DNA of 64,000 bases from Gaeumannomyces sp. JS-464 (taxonomy: Eukaryota > Ascomycota > Sordariomycetes > Magnaporthales > Magnaporthaceae): NCBI GenBank assembly GCA_002197995.1, contig NGZR01000006.1, positions 1,612,001-1,676,000 on the forward strand, read 5' to 3'. Below, in pieces: positions 1 through 12,270 of the stretch (position 1 is the stretch's first letter; every line of letters starts with the position of its first letter). Position numbers and translations under genes: made by a program. The notes beneath the pieces were generated by a model. That model was not told the DNA's origin. It saw only the letters and a program-made list of their open reading frames with translations, and searched no databases.

Positions 1-33
1 GAGAGCTGCTATGGTCACCACGACTTGATCCAT
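1..33 (-). CDS. 5' end of an unidentified gene running off the left edge
   Basis: On the minus strand an ATG at 33-31 opens MDQVVVTIAAL before the window ends. Fungal NLR-like and related proteins often begin with a short hydrophobic N-terminus of this kind, but 11 codons cannot identify a family. The 190 bp upstream (34-224) separate it from the stop codon of the next minus-strand gene, so this would be a separate downstream gene. Weak call. Confidence 0.25.
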   Translation of the reverse strand, partial: MDQVVVTIAAL

Positions 34-224
34 CGCGAGGAGTGTGACGTGTGTAGCACTGTAAAACAATGGGCAAGAGGTGGTTAAGCTTGGGGAGGAT
101 GGCTCTGATTTTCGAAGGCTGTTGCGTAGACGGAGGGGTTGGTGATGATGTTTGGGACTAGTTAAAGAGATGAAGGGGTTTGGGGATAATTAAAACAGTT
201 CACTGTCAAACTTGTGGAGATAAT

Positions 225-280
225 TCAGAGCTCCAGATCAGATCGCTTTCGGAGGTGGGACTGCAAAGCCATCTTTTGGA
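225..280 (-). pseudogene. C-terminal tail of the host gene split by the 21.7-kb insertion
   Basis: Read on the minus strand, the sequence just left of the insertion continues the reading frame that ends at 22006. Once one copy of the 7-bp target duplication is dropped, the phenylalanine-glutamine-lysine codons on the right flank run on as MALQSHLRKRSDLEL and then TGA at 227-225. An in-frame join across a 21.7-kb insert with a natural stop soon after is strong evidence that 225-280 and 22006-22367 were one gene. The tail is basic and has no recognisable motif. Confidence 0.65.
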
Positions 281-2356
281 GGATATATCCTCTCACTCCC
301 CCTTTTTGCTATTAGCACTTACCCGCCCCATTTTTGGCCTATGCACCGCCTGTTTTTCCGATGTCGCAGCACCGCAATTTGGCAGGGAATTTGCATTTTT
401 CGCCATTTTTAATCCATTGGCAATCGTTTTCCGTGCATAACAATAACGAACACCAAAAAAAGCGCTATAAACGAGGTTATTATCCTTTTAAGCGACGGCG
501 ACTCGTCGAATCTCTTTGTAGACGAGGGTTCGGCTTTTTTTGCAGGCCTTTCCACACGCGACCCTCCCGATCCCTCCGTACGCGACCCTTCCAATCCCTC
601 CGTACGCGACCCTTTCGATTCTTTTGCAAGCGAGGCTCCCGATTTTTTTACAAACGAGGCTATAGGCCCGGCGCTTTAAAACGGCCGTCTTTGGACCTCA
701 AAACCTACCGTAATACTTTTAACCTTTTACCTTACTTAACAAAAAGTTAAAAAGCTTTTAACGAGTATTTAAGCTTTTAAAGCGTTAAATTATTTACTAA
801 ACGCATTATTAAAAACGATAAAAGCTTTAAAAATATTTACTACGCTTGCCGTTTACGGCAGCGTAATTAACCTTTTTAAAGCTTTTGCAAGAAATCCCGC
901 ACTTTTTAAATCGCTTGTTGCTTTTACGAGATAATTGTTTAAAGGCTCGCGGTTAACGAAAGCGTTTAAAGCGCTTGTATAATTAATTTTAGCTATGTAA
1001 AGCACTTTTCGTATTAAATAAAAACCTACGAGGTTAGCTTTTTAACCGCCCGCTTTAGCAAAAGCTAAGTAAAGCTTTTTAAAAATTTTTTCCGCGATTT
1101 AACGATTCGTACCCGGGCGATTTTAACGTTGTATTTTAACGATACCCTAATTTCTTTTAGCGATTTTTAGCTTTATATTAATAGCGAGCTATTTATTAAA
1201 AAAAACGCGCAGGAGGATAACATTTAATAACCGCTTTTTTACGGTTTTTTAACGATTTTAAAGTAACTTTTAAAAATTTTACGTTTCGAAATTTCTTTTA
1301 GTAAAGGTTAAAAGGGATTGTTAAATTTTGCGGCGCCGTTTGGGTATACGAGGTTATTATTTTACCTTTTCGAGCCGGCTTTCGTTGCTTTTAAATCGAC
1401 GTTATTTACAAAACGAATAAGCATTAAATGGATTTATTTTCGGCGGTAATTGTTATTAATAAACGCATAACGTTGCCGGTTTTTTAAAAGCTTATTTCGA
1501 ACGAAACGAAAAAAACGTTTACTTAAGTATTTTAAACTTTTAGCGTTTTCCTTTTATAAGCTAAAATTCCGGTATTAAAAGTTATTATATTCGATAAAGA
1601 TAATCGCTTTCGCAGCGCCGCCGCGGTTGTATTTCCTTTTTGCAAATTTTAATTATGCGTTTATTAGATTAATTTTAACGTGGTTTTTTATATTAAAAAG
1701 AAATAAAGTAAAATTGCGGCTGTAAAAATAACGGAAAAGTTTAAAAGCGATGCTTTTAATACAAATACTTTCGAAAGGTTAAAAATAAGCACGGAGTTTT
1801 CGGCGGGTCGGGTTAAGCTTCGCGACGAGGTTAATTAAAAAGATTTCCAGCATTTAACTAATAATTACCAAATTGTTAAAGCGATAAAAAACTTTAATAG
1901 GTATTAACACTTTTTTTGCAACGTTTTTTATAACCGGACCGGCTTTTTGCCTTTTAAAAACACGTCGTTTATGCAATAACCCGCGAAACTTATAAATAAG
2001 CTTAAAAACGCTTTTAAAACGAATTTTACAAGTAAAAGCTTTTATTAAACTACTTTTAACGGTTTTTTTAGCTAACGAAACGGTAATAAGCTTATTTTTA
2101 TATTAAATATAACCCTATTTACGGGTTTATAAGCACGGCGCTTTTAAAATTAAACTACGGGTTTTTTTAAAACGTACAAGCTATTTGCGAAATTAACGCT
2201 ATAATAAGTTAAAAAAGCTACCTCTTAATAAACCTTACATTAAATTACTGCTTTTAAAGGTTATAAATAAGCTTTTAAAGCCAAAATTTAATAGAAATAT
2301 ACCGGCCGCATTTAAATAAAGCAGTTATTTTTGCAAACCTTTTTTTAATGTTTTAA

Positions 2357-2536
2357 TGTAATAAACCTGGCCATTGGGTAGTCGCTAATAGGGGTTAAAA
2401 TGATGTTATTTTAAAAGATAAAAAAAAAGAAAAAAAAGGCTATGAGAAAGGTTATATGGTTCCTATATATACACGAATTAGCTTAAGGGTAACCCTTAAA
2501 CTGTCACTTCCGTGCCCAAAGCACGGAATTATAACA
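2357..2536 (-). repeat. LTR of chromovirus A (3' LTR in element orientation)
   Basis: 180 bp, starts TGTAATAAAC and ends ATAACA on the plus strand. Matches 11266-11445 and both LTRs of chromovirus B apart from C/T and G/A changes. The adjacent 2352-2356 is the TTTAA target duplication. Confidence 0.85.
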
Positions 2537-3123
2537 TAGCCGCCTCCTCCGGGCTCGCCTTTTTTAGTTGTTTCGTTCCTTTCCCGTTTTTCGCGCGCTC
2601 CGTTAGCATAAGTGGCCCTTTTATTGGAAAGCCTCGTGCCGTAATAAGGGGTATTGTTAATGTGTTCGGCTTCGGGTCGGCCTTTAGGTGGGTGCTTGGG
2701 TCCTTCGTATTTTAACCCGGGCGTTCCTTTCTTTTTTATTAATGGCGACGGCTTGCCTCCTGGTTACCTCGTGGTTTTTAATTGCCTCGCTTTTTTTTCC
2801 CTTTCTTATGCTTGCTTTTAGTTACTTCGCGTAACTTATTTATCCCTTTTGCGACTTCGCTTTTGCCAGAAAAATTTTCTCGCTCGTTATCGTTTCGACT
2901 TTAGCTTTTCGTTTTAACCATTTCCGTTTTTCTTTCGCCTTTTTTCCTAAGTGCTGCTTAACAGTTTTCGTTTTCTGCTTATTGCGGTTACGTTTTCGCT
3001 TTATTTCGCCGCCGCCGTCGTTTTGCCCTTTTATGCGATCCCGTTTTTAGCTTTGGTTTTTTCCGCAATTATCGCGCTTTTATTTTATTACGAACGCTAA
3101 CTCCCACCCGCACGTTATTTACG

Positions 3124-3522
3124 ATGTTTATTACCGCTACCGCTCCTCCTCCGCCTCCTGGCGGTGGTAGCGGCGATCCGTTCGAACGCGTAAGTTTTTC
3201 CGCGCCCGTTTGTTATCCGTATTTAACCCATTATATTTTTTAATATAAGCGCGATAAGGGCCGTCGCGCTACCGACGCGATTAACTTAACGGGTAACTCG
3301 TCGAACGAGGAGCACGCGGCTCCCGTTTACTAAAAGTACGAGTGTAACGCGTACTTTTAAAAGTCGAAGGTTATTAGGGTCGTAGTTTGCAAAAAATACC
3401 GACCCGGATAAGCTTGCGACCGTTGCCGCAAAGGAAAAACAGCGGGTTGTAACATTTTTAATGCTGTTTACGCTTTAAGCTTTGCTTTCCGCCGTGCCCG
3501 GCGTAACCTTTTTGCTATATAA
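3124..3522 (+). pseudogene. Antisense ORF of chromovirus A with a Cys-rich motif
   Basis: Read on the plus strand, opposite to pol and between the chromodomain remnant and the 3' LTR. The frame starts MFITATAPPPPPGGGSGDPF and reaches VVVCKKYRPG, then ACDRCRKGKTAGC (a C-x2-C-x7-C motif). Only a few RIP-type TAA stops interrupt it (apparent CAA to TAA). The minus-strand ORFs in the same place are shadows. The same frame, with the same motif, is present in chromovirus B from 14792. Function unknown; a small zinc-binding or nucleic-acid-binding protein is possible. Confidence 0.5.
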
Positions 3523-4549
3523 CGATTAATAATCGATATATTTTTACGTTTAACGTTTTTTTTAGCAAAAACTCGCGATTAATTTTTACTTGCGAGTATT
3601 TTATTACTTATTAGCATTAATCGCGATTTTTTAACGAAATTAACACGAGTTTTAACCGTTAGCATATTTAAAATGCCAACCCCGCGAAAAACGCTTTGGT
3701 TTTCGGCAATGCGGTTAATACTTTTTCCCGTTATAGCAATTAAAGCTAACAGTTTATGGATACGCTTATCCGTAGTTTTAGCTTTATATAAATAATTAGC
3801 CTTTCCTCGTATGCTTTTAATAACGGCGTCGCTAATCGTCCGCAAAAGTTTTAAATAAAAGCGGAACGTTGCGTTAAAACGCGCGATAACCGGTTTATTA
3901 ACGTTATTATTTAAGTGGCTGGTAATAACCGTATTTAATTGGTAAAAGCTCGGCGCGTTATCGCTTTGCTTATTATTTTAACTCGAAGCGTTAAAGCCGT
4001 CGCCCTTTTTTTCGTGCCGCCCGGCACCGTAAAAAGCGTCGTCGTCGCCGGGATGTTAGTTATACGGCGGCAACTCCTTTTCCCGTTAATACCGTTCCCT
4101 TTTTAAGCTTGAAAAAAAAGCCTTTTAGCGATAAAAACGCGTTTTAATTCCGCTTTTTCCTTCGTATTATACGCGCAAATCTTTTTTTTAAAATTAAATT
4201 TTAAACATAGTAATAACTTATCGTGCTAAAGCTTTTTTTTATTTTGTATTTAAATCGGCGCGTTTTAACCTCGGCGTTTCGTTTTTGTTTTTTTTCGTTA
4301 AATTTTAAACCGGCGCGCTTTTTGCTTTTTATCGCATCGTTCGTGTTATAGTTAAATTAAAAGTCGTTTTAACTTTGTGCTTTTATAGTGCGCCCGCCCG
4401 CTTCGGCTTTTTTTATTTTTATAGTTAAACACCCGTAACGCGCTTTTTTTATTTACGTAACGCCGCCGTTTGCTTTTTTTTTGCTTCGCAGTTTCGGACC
4501 GTTTTAAATGCGCGCGCTTTTTTATTGCGCTTCGAAAGTTTGCATTGCC

Positions 4550-4690
4550 GTTATATTTTCGAAATTTTCCAATAGGTTTTAATCCGTTTATTCCATTTTA
4601 CCTATTTTACTAATACCTGCTTTTTTCCCCGCCTTTTAGCGTTTTTTACTGCTAAATTTTTACAAACCACTTTTTCCGGGGTTCGCTATT
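4550..4690 (-). pseudogene. Chromodomain remnant at the C-terminus of chromovirus A integrase
   Basis: The minus strand reads KKQVLVK, a stop where Trp is expected, then VKWNKRIKTYWKISKI. This matches the chromodomain core pattern (hydrophobic-VKW-x-x-W/Y..TxWE). The segment lies downstream of the RT as expected for a chromovirus integrase tail. It is missing from chromovirus B. Confidence 0.5.
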
Positions 4691-6809
4691 TTCGGTAATA
4701 GGATTAGGGGTTTAATCGTATGTTTGTATTTATTTATATAAAAGCGGGTCGTTCGTTATTCGTTTAATTAGTTCCACGTAAAAAGGGTAAATGCTTTTAA
4801 ACATATTTAATATAATAGTAAAAGGAGTTAAAACCGCGACCATTTCGTATTTATTTGCTACCATTTAATTTAGCTTTTTACTAAACGGTTTATTTTAATA
4901 TTGCGAAAAATAGCTAAACTTATCCCCCATTTTGTATTTTTCGGCCGGGCGGCGAAATTATTCGTTTAAAACTTTTATTATTATTACGCAAATGCCGCGG
5001 TTTATATAGCGAGTTTTAATTTTTCGCGTAAATAGGTTAAAAAGGCGAAAGCGCGCTTTTTTTTACTGGCTTTAAACGCGTTATTTGGAAAAGGTATATT
5101 AGGATCGGGTTAATGTTAAATCCAAAAAGTAAACGGTTTAAGTTATATTTTGTAATAATTAAATTTTTATTATTAAGCGCAAATTAGCAAACGTTAAAGT
5201 GTATAATTAATCGGTTTGCGCGAAAATAATAAAATAACGTAAATAATGCTAAACCTTTTGGTTTGCTCGTTTTATACCCCGTTATTTCGGGGTAAAAGGA
5301 AATAAAAAGCAATATATCGATTCCTATTTAAAAGTATAGTTTTATTTAAAATTTTCCGATTTAATTCGAACTTTTATTAAATATAATACTATTCGGAAAG
5401 TTACGAAATCGCTATTAAATAAAACAAAACTTTATTACACATTTTTTCCTTTATATTATGCATAACTTTAACTAAATATATTTAACAATTTGTTAATAAT
5501 TACTATTAAATATTCCGGTCCTTTTTTAATAGCGGAAATTATTATAAAATTTATCGAAATGTTTTTCCAAAACTGGTTTAAAACCGGAAAAAGGCGTAAT
5601 AACCTTTATTTATATTATCGTAACGAGCGGGATTTGCGGCATATGTCGCAATTGCGAACGAATCGTGCTATATTTCAATATCCATTTTAAATAGTAATCC
5701 CGGCATAAAACGGCGAATATGTTATTTCGACCCGTGTAATTTACAATTAAAAAAACGTATACTTTTAAATTAAAATAGTAATTAATAGTTCCCAAATTAA
5801 AAGTTATAACCGCCTTTTATATTAAAATGCTCCTTATATATTAATTTCGCAATTTGCTATTTGCGTTTTTATATTAATTTTTAAAGGAAAACTACGCGCA
5901 TTTTGCTAAACTATTACAAGCTTATATTCGTATGTTTTATCGCGGTATAACGCTTCGTTTTATAAATTCGCTTAAGTTTATTCGCGGAAAAAATAGCTTT
6001 CGTAAAAAAAAAGTGTAACGTAAATGTGGTTTATATTAATAATTAAACCGGGTTAAATGCTAAAGTTTTTTTATATCGGCGTAATTTTATTATAAATTTA
6101 GCTCGGGATAAAGTGGTTATAAATACGGAATTAATACGAAACTTTGCTAGCGTTATACTTTAACCAGGTTATATTGGTTATAATAACGTTGTTTTACGTA
6201 TCCCTTTTTTCGTCCTATTTTTTTCGTAATAGCGCGTTTAATAATACTGCGTATTTTTTTAATCGGTATTACAAATTGTAATTAAATTTCGCTAATATTT
6301 CCGTTTAACGCATTTATTTTCGAACATTTTTCGGGGTTTAAAAAAATATTCCAAACTTTTATAATTTATAAAAATTAAAAACGGTTTAAATACGTTTCGT
6401 AATTTGCGTTTTAAATTTTTAAACATTTTATTACCGTTAGGAGTTTTTTATTATAAATGGTGTAATTACGTTATGCGTTGTTTAATTTAGCAAAATGGTA
6501 AGCAATTAGTTGTTATAAACCGTTTTTCCTTTTTAAAATAAGCAACTTTTTAAAGCCGTCCCGAAATAGTTTAACTTTAGCTTCGTATTTTATTTTAAGT
6601 TTTATTATGCTAATACGGGTGTTTAAATAAACGCTAGTTTTAACCGTTTAAATGTTATATTAATTTTAAAATCCTATTAATACGAAATCCCTTTTTTAGT
6701 TAAAACTAGCAATAGCGCAATTAGCTTTAAATATTTGTCGATAAAATTTCTGTAAAAATTAGCGAAGTTAAAAAAGCCGCGAAATCTTTTAAATTTTTTT
6801 AACGCTTTT

Positions 6810-7040
6810 TTAATCGCGAATCGCGCGGATTTTTTTTAAGTCGGTTTGGATTCCCTTTTTTGCTTTAATTATAAACCTTAAATATTTAACTTTTTGTATT
6901 ACGAAATCGCTTTTTTCCAGGTTTAAATTTAGCCCGGCGTTTTTTAACCGACGGAAAACTTTTTTCACTTTTTTTATATAATTTTTGCGAAATCCCGAAA
7001 AAAAAATAAGCACGTCGTTTAAATATGCTAATACGAAATC
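6810..7040 (-). pseudogene. Reverse transcriptase fragment of chromovirus A
   Basis: The palm subdomain of a Ty3/gypsy RT: Y-L-N-D-V-L-I-F at the catalytic box (the first Asp of YLDD is Asn), then RRLKNAGLNLNLEKSDFVIQ and KVKYLRFIIKAKKGIQTDLK. The corresponding segment of chromovirus B is at about 17745-17970. Confidence 0.8.
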
Positions 7041-9187
7041 GTCGAGGATATCGCTTAAAATACCGTTAATATAGCGTTGGAACGTTATTAGGGCTTTTGC
7101 AAAATTAAACGGGCATATTAGCTATTCGAATAGTTTCAAATCGTATTCGAAACGCTATTAAATGTTTTTCGCCTTTTATTACCCGGATTTTATAAAAAAC
7201 GGCTTTAACGTTTATTTTCGTAAACCATTTCGCTTTTAATAAAAAGCGGAATGTTTTTTTTATTAACGGCAAAAAGTAGCGATTTTAAAGCGTAATTGCG
7301 TTAAATGCACGGTAATTTACGTATAAACGCTAGCCTTTTAATTATTTGCGTATTATTAAAACGAGCGCGGCTATTGGGGATAAATTAGCGCGAATTTAGC
7401 TTTTATCCATTAGGTTAGTAATTATTTGCGCAATTTTAAAAAATGGTTTTTTCGGCATATTATATAAGCGTTTTTAAAAAAAATCCGGAATAAAACCGTC
7501 GTCGTTTTTTTTTTTTTAATATAGTGTTTAGGTTTCCCTGGTATAAAAGCAACTTTAATGCTTTCGTTTTATCGAAAAGGTCGGCGAATTTCGCTAATTT
7601 TTAAAGCAGTTTAAGTTTTAACCGGTTAAACGGTAATGTTTTAACGGTAAACTGTAATATTCGTGTTATTTCTTTTAAAAAGGTGGATAAAATTCGTAAC
7701 CTTATTAAAAGTTTCGTTATTATTTTCGGCAAGCTGCGGCGAAAATATTACGATAATTACCGGGAGTTTTTCCGGGGTTAATCGGGTTTTTACTTTTTTA
7801 ATTATAAATTAGCTTATTGCTTTTATTCGTAAGCAGTTTAAAACCGCGTTAAAAATAACTTATTCGTACTTTATTTACGGAAATTTTAAAATAGCATTTC
7901 GTAATATGCCTAAAATAATGTAAAATAAAATAGGCTTTATTTAGCCATCCATATTTATTTTACATTTGGCAAAGTATTTAATAGCTAACGAGGCTTTACT
8001 TAAAACCGTTCCCAGTTATCGTGGTTTATAAAATCGTATTTTTTTAATTTAAAGTTTTATCGTAAATTTTTCGCTTATTACCCGCGTAATACTCGCATTT
8101 TAAATCCATTTATGCATTAATAAATTGGGAAAAGTTAAGCAATATCGCTATTAAAAACGGGCCGTTAATGCTTCGTTCGATTTTTTTTAATTCGTTTTTC
8201 CACTTTTTTTAAATGGCCCATTAGTTGCAATTTGTATTCGCTGCCGCAATTTCCCTTTTTAACTAAATTTTTTGTTAAAAGCTACTTTTTTCCCCTTTTA
8301 ATACCAGTGTTTTGGGTTAAGGCTAACTTAACTTCCTTCGGCCGTGCCACGCTTCGGTACCGATAAGCTCGTCGCTCGTGTTTTTTGCTTTTACAATTTA
8401 AATACGCCCCGGATTCCCGTCGCCGTTAAAATTCTTTTTAAAATACCTAAAAGGCGCGTAATTTGCGTGGCGGTTATACGTTAATATAAGCCGCGTTAAC
8501 GCCTATTATCGGAATGTCTTTCGTACTTTTTCCGGTATGGGCAAAAGCGGGGGGTTATAATGCTTTTTTACCGAATTTATTATTTAAATCGATCGCTTTA
8601 ATGCTTATGCAATGCGTTATATATACCGCTACCACTTTTTGGTAAAAAATGGTATCGTATAAGCCCGTTACCGCCGTTAAACGAATGCGGTTGGAAATGC
8701 GAAAACGGAGGTAATTAATTTTAATTTCGTTCGCTTATCCTAATCCGCTAGCGAATGCTAATAGCATTTTAAATTTAATATAAAAGTAAATAAACGTTTA
8801 GCCCGGTTTTATTCGGCAAGCTTTTAACTTCGCTAAAGCTTAAGCTTTTTTATAAAGGTCGTTAAAAATAATACCAAAATGGAAAATAAATCGGTTAGGT
8901 TATACGTGCTATTTAATTTTTCGATTTCGTAATAAAAGCGTACTACATTTTAAATGCTTAAAGCTAAATACGTTTAAATGTACTCGAACTTATCGCGGTC
9001 GTTTTCGATAAACTCCGCGTTTCGGTTAAGCTTATATTTAACCGCGTTTTTTTAAGCGTCGAAACCGCCCTTATCGCCGGCGTATAAAGTCGGGTTTTTA
9101 AAAGGCAACCGTTTTAATGCGAGGAGTGTTACGTATGCGGCTAAAAGTTAATCTTTTTATTCCGTTATTACCCGCGTAATATCGTTA

Positions 9188-11042
9188 ACGTGGTTTATTA
9201 ATAAGTGGGCCACATTAATTAATAAGCCACGACACGCAACCACGCGACACTTTTTTTTTCGCGACTAATTCCTCCGCCCATAACAATATTAATAGGAAAC
9301 GACGAAAGCCGGGTAAGCTTACCTTTCGGGCTTTACAATCCAACTTAAAACTAAGCATACGGAAAGCTGCAAAAATTTATTCGGTCGCGAAAATGATTTT
9401 AACGCGTTAAAAGCGGGGTTTACCTGCTTAACGCGACACTATGCCCGGATTACGGAAATTAACGGAATCCGAAAAAAAGGCGCTTATTAAGTACATATTC
9501 GAGCTGGATTTTCGCGCATTCCTTTTTCGGCATTTTAGTGTTAAAAATATGGCCAACCGACTGCTCGCCGAACGCGACGCGGGTACCGTTGGCAAACGCT
9601 GGGTTAAAAGGTTCGTTAAACGCCGCCCGGAGCTCGGCACGCGTTAAATTTAAAAGTACAATTACTAAAAGGCCAAATGCGAAAATCCCAAGCTCGTTTT
9701 TACCTGGTTCGACTTTATACGGAATATTATAGCCAAATATGGCATTTTAAATAACGACATTTACAATTTCGACGAAACCGGTTTTTTTATAAGCATAATC
9801 GCCGCCGTTATAATTATTACAATATTAAAAAGCCGTAGTAAAGCAAAGCTGGTTTAGCTTAACAACCGAAAATGGTTACAGTTATTTAAAAGGTTAACAG
9901 TTGCGGTTAAGCAATCCCCCTTTTTATTATCGTTAAAAGGCAGTATTATTTAGCTAATTGGTATTCGGAAACCGACTTTTTACGCGATTGGGTTATTGCA
10001 ACGAGTTTTAACGAGTGGATTACAAACGAGCTCGGTTTAAAATGGATTTAGCATTTCGATAAACATATAGCATCGCGCGTAAATAGCCCTTATCGTTTGT
10101 TAATGCTAAACGGTTACGAAAGTTACCACTTAACGAATTTCGAGCTTTATTACCAAAAACATAACATTATTACGCTTTGCATGCTTTCGCATTCGTTTTA
10201 CTTTTTTTAACCGCTTAACGTTAAATGCTTTAACTTATTAAAAAAGGCGTACGGTTAACAAATCGAAAACTTAATAAAATTACACGTTAACCACGTAATT
10301 AAAGTCGAGTTTTTTTCGGCGTTTAAAACGGCATTTTTTGCTTTTATAACCGAAGGAAATATCCGGGGAAGCTTTCGAAAGGCTGGCTTTGCTCCATTCG
10401 ATCCGGATTCGGTTTTAAAAAAGCTGGATGTAAAGCTACAAATTCCAACTCCCCCGAAAAGCCTTTAAGCGACGCCGAACTTTGGACTTTTAAAACGCTT
10501 TAAATAGCTAAAAACGCAATTTCGCAATCCGAACATATTAAAACTCGGATTTCCAATTACCGGAGTAGCTTTTCGTTATTTATGCTATCGGCTGTAAACC
10601 AATTAACGAAAAAGGCCAAAGCAATTATATATCGGGTTAACCTTTTAAAAAAAAGTGCTTTAAACTACGAAGGGCGAACAAAGCGCTAAGCAAACGCCGA
10701 AAGGCCAAAAAAACACGTGTTCGATAAAAGGGTTACATATTGTCGAAAAGGTACGAAATGCTTTAAACCAAAAAAAGCTAAATGGATAGCTACAGTAAGA
10801 AATGCGCGATTATGGGGTTAAAAAAGGAAAGCGACGACAACTCGTTAGCGATGTAGCACTTGCGGCAAAACCGAACATAATGCGCGCATTTGCTAAAAGA
10901 AAGTAAAAACGTTCGATATATACAATTCCAAGTAGTTTAAATGGATTCCTGGCGTTATTAGGTTGGCATGCGCGTTAATTAATTAAAGGTCGGGGTGTCG
11001 TGGTTTACTAACTGATATGGCCCACTTACTAATAAACCACGT
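9188..11042 (+). mobile_element. Pogo-like (Tc1/mariner superfamily) element nested in chromovirus A
   Basis: 1855 bp, flanked by TA (9186-9187 and 11043-11044). The 25-bp terminal inverted repeats begin ACGTGGTTTATTA and differ at one position. Chromovirus B has the unoccupied site (TA at 20124-20125), which fixes the borders exactly. Inside is a degraded transposase on the plus strand. Confidence 0.9.
9330..10900 (+). pseudogene. Pogo/Tc5-type DDE transposase, RIP-inactivated
   Basis: Cuts and pastes its element when active. Visible in order: a psq-type helix-turn-helix (SIRKAAKIYSVAKM, about 9345-9385); a CENP-B/Tc5-type DNA-binding segment from 9441 (KLTESEKKALIKYIF, then NRLLAERDAGTVGKRWVKRF); the first catalytic Asp in YNFDETGF at 9768-9785; and a C-terminal zinc knuckle around 10850-10900 (CGKTEHNARIC). 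The frame is broken by several TAA/TAG codons of the CAA-to-TAA and TGG-to-TAG type. The longest open pieces are only about 70 codons. Related degraded copies occur at 37518, 39180, 43865 and 54832. Confidence 0.75.
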
Positions 11043-11265
11043 TACGGTAATCGACGAAAAGCTTATTAGCGTCGTTTTAAAACTTTTATTAATTAAGTTC
11101 GGCCGCGGCTAATCGTGTTTAAAAGTTCGCAATAGCAGCGAATAGCGAGTTTTGTAAAAAGGGGGTCGAAGTATTAAAAGTAAAAGTTAAGCCTTTGTTA
11201 TTATTCGTAATGTTTAGTGTTATTATTATTATAATCCCTTTTAATAGGAAAAGATTTTTTAAAAA

Positions 11266-11445
11266 TGTAATAAACCTAGCTATTGGGTGGTCGCTAATAA
11301 AGGTTAAAGTAATGTTATTTTAAAAAATAAAAAGGAAGAAAAAAAAGGCTATAAAAAAGGTTGTGTGGTTTTTATATATATACGAGTTGGTTTAAAAGTA
11401 ACCTTTAAGCTGTTACTTTCGTGCTTAAAGCACGGAATTATAACA
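11266..11445 (-). repeat. LTR of chromovirus A (5' LTR in element orientation)
   Basis: 180 bp, TG..CA, pairs with 2357-2536. Followed by the TTTAA duplication at 11446-11450. Confidence 0.85.
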
Positions 11446-12270
11446 TTTAATACTTTTAAGCAAATACGAAATAAAACGTTAGCGACGTTTTTTTCCCGGA
11501 GGCATTTTAAAAACCTAGCCCTACTTTTTTATACGGGCGTTACGCGTAAATAATACGGCTTATTATGCTTTTACGAGCTTTTAAATTTACATAAAGCTTA
11601 ACGTAAAAACCTTAACTTTCCGGGCTTGCAATTAACTTTTAAACACTTGTTTTAATTGCGGGAAGGTCGTCGTAACGCGGAAAATCCTTTTTTTAAGCTT
11701 TAAATTTAATAAGCACGAAAAAAGGTCGTTTTTAAAGCAGGGACTTTTTAACGAGGTTTTAAAACGGCCGGTAATAAAATTTCGTTGTAATACCCGCACC
11801 GGTATTCGTACAAATGCTAAGCGTAATTACTTTTAATATAAATAAAGCTTTTTTTTACAGGAAAAAAACGCGGTTAACAAGGTTTAAATGGTAAAGTTAA
11901 GCACTTTTTTGCATTTAAAACCGGTTAAAAAGGTTTTTATAACCTTTTTAGCGTTTACGCCGCTTTAAAAAAAATTTATTAATTTTTTTGCGAGTTTTTA
12001 AACCATTTTATAATTTTAAATAAACGGGTTTAACGTTGTGTTTTTGCATTTTTCTTATGTAATTTGGCGGTTTAACACCGGGTTTTTAATAATTTACTAC
12101 TTTTTTGCACTTAGCGATAACTTTAATTTAATGCTATTTTTTATTTGCTTTTATTTATATATTAAAACCCGTGTTTGTTTATATAAGTGCGTTATAAAAC
12201 AAATTATACCGGCCGATATCGGGATAAAGTAAGTGCTAATAGTAAAAAGAAAAAGTGAAAAAATATATTT

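Larger units (their letters stand above)
2357..11445 (-). mobile_element. Chromovirus A: RIPed Ty3/gypsy LTR retrotransposon, minus orientation
   Basis: Bounded by two 180-bp LTRs (TG..CA) and a perfect 5-bp target duplication TTTAA. It is 9.09 kb, or 7.23 kb without the nested pogo-like element. The orientation comes from reverse-transcriptase remnants read on the minus strand at 6810-7040, with the box YLND in place of YLDD followed by VLIF and the downstream AGLNLNLEKSDF..YLRFII segment. A purine-rich tract (GGAGGAGGCGG on the minus strand) abuts the LTR at 2537-2555, where a polypurine tract belongs. A chromodomain remnant lies near 4550-4690. Every reading frame is stopped by TAA/TAG, so the copy is dead. 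No tRNA primer site was recognised. Confidence 0.85.
281..12270 (+). mobile_element. Left copy of the unclassified 2.9-kb TIR transposon, split by chromovirus A
   Basis: The first part is 281-2356 and the second is 11446-12270. The join is defined by the 5-bp duplication TTTAA at 2352-2356 and 11446-11450. The sequence matches the right copy base for base along its length, allowing for RIP transitions. It is full of TAA/TAG stops and no transposase can be read through. A tract at about 560-640 corresponds to the 24-bp repeat region of the right copy, degraded. Confidence 0.8.

Noticed and set aside
334..750. Open frame with repeated TRPSRSLR/RTRPF-type peptides, and its counterpart at 21535-21945 on minus
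   Set aside because: The peptide repeats come from the 24-bp tandem repeat in a non-coding or out-of-frame part of the TIR transposon; the same bases are open in several frames and the left copy is RIPed.
3579..3845. Minus-strand ORFs in chromoviruses A and B (3579-3845, 14971-15246, 15364-15696)
   Set aside because: They overlap or sit beside the plus-strand antisense frame, which carries the conserved Cys motif and fewer stops. The minus frames lack any motif and vary between the two copies.
12038..12232. Hydrophobic 64-codon ORF in the left transposon arm
   Set aside because: Lies in RIPed transposon sequence; the matching bases in the right arm are not open in the same frame.
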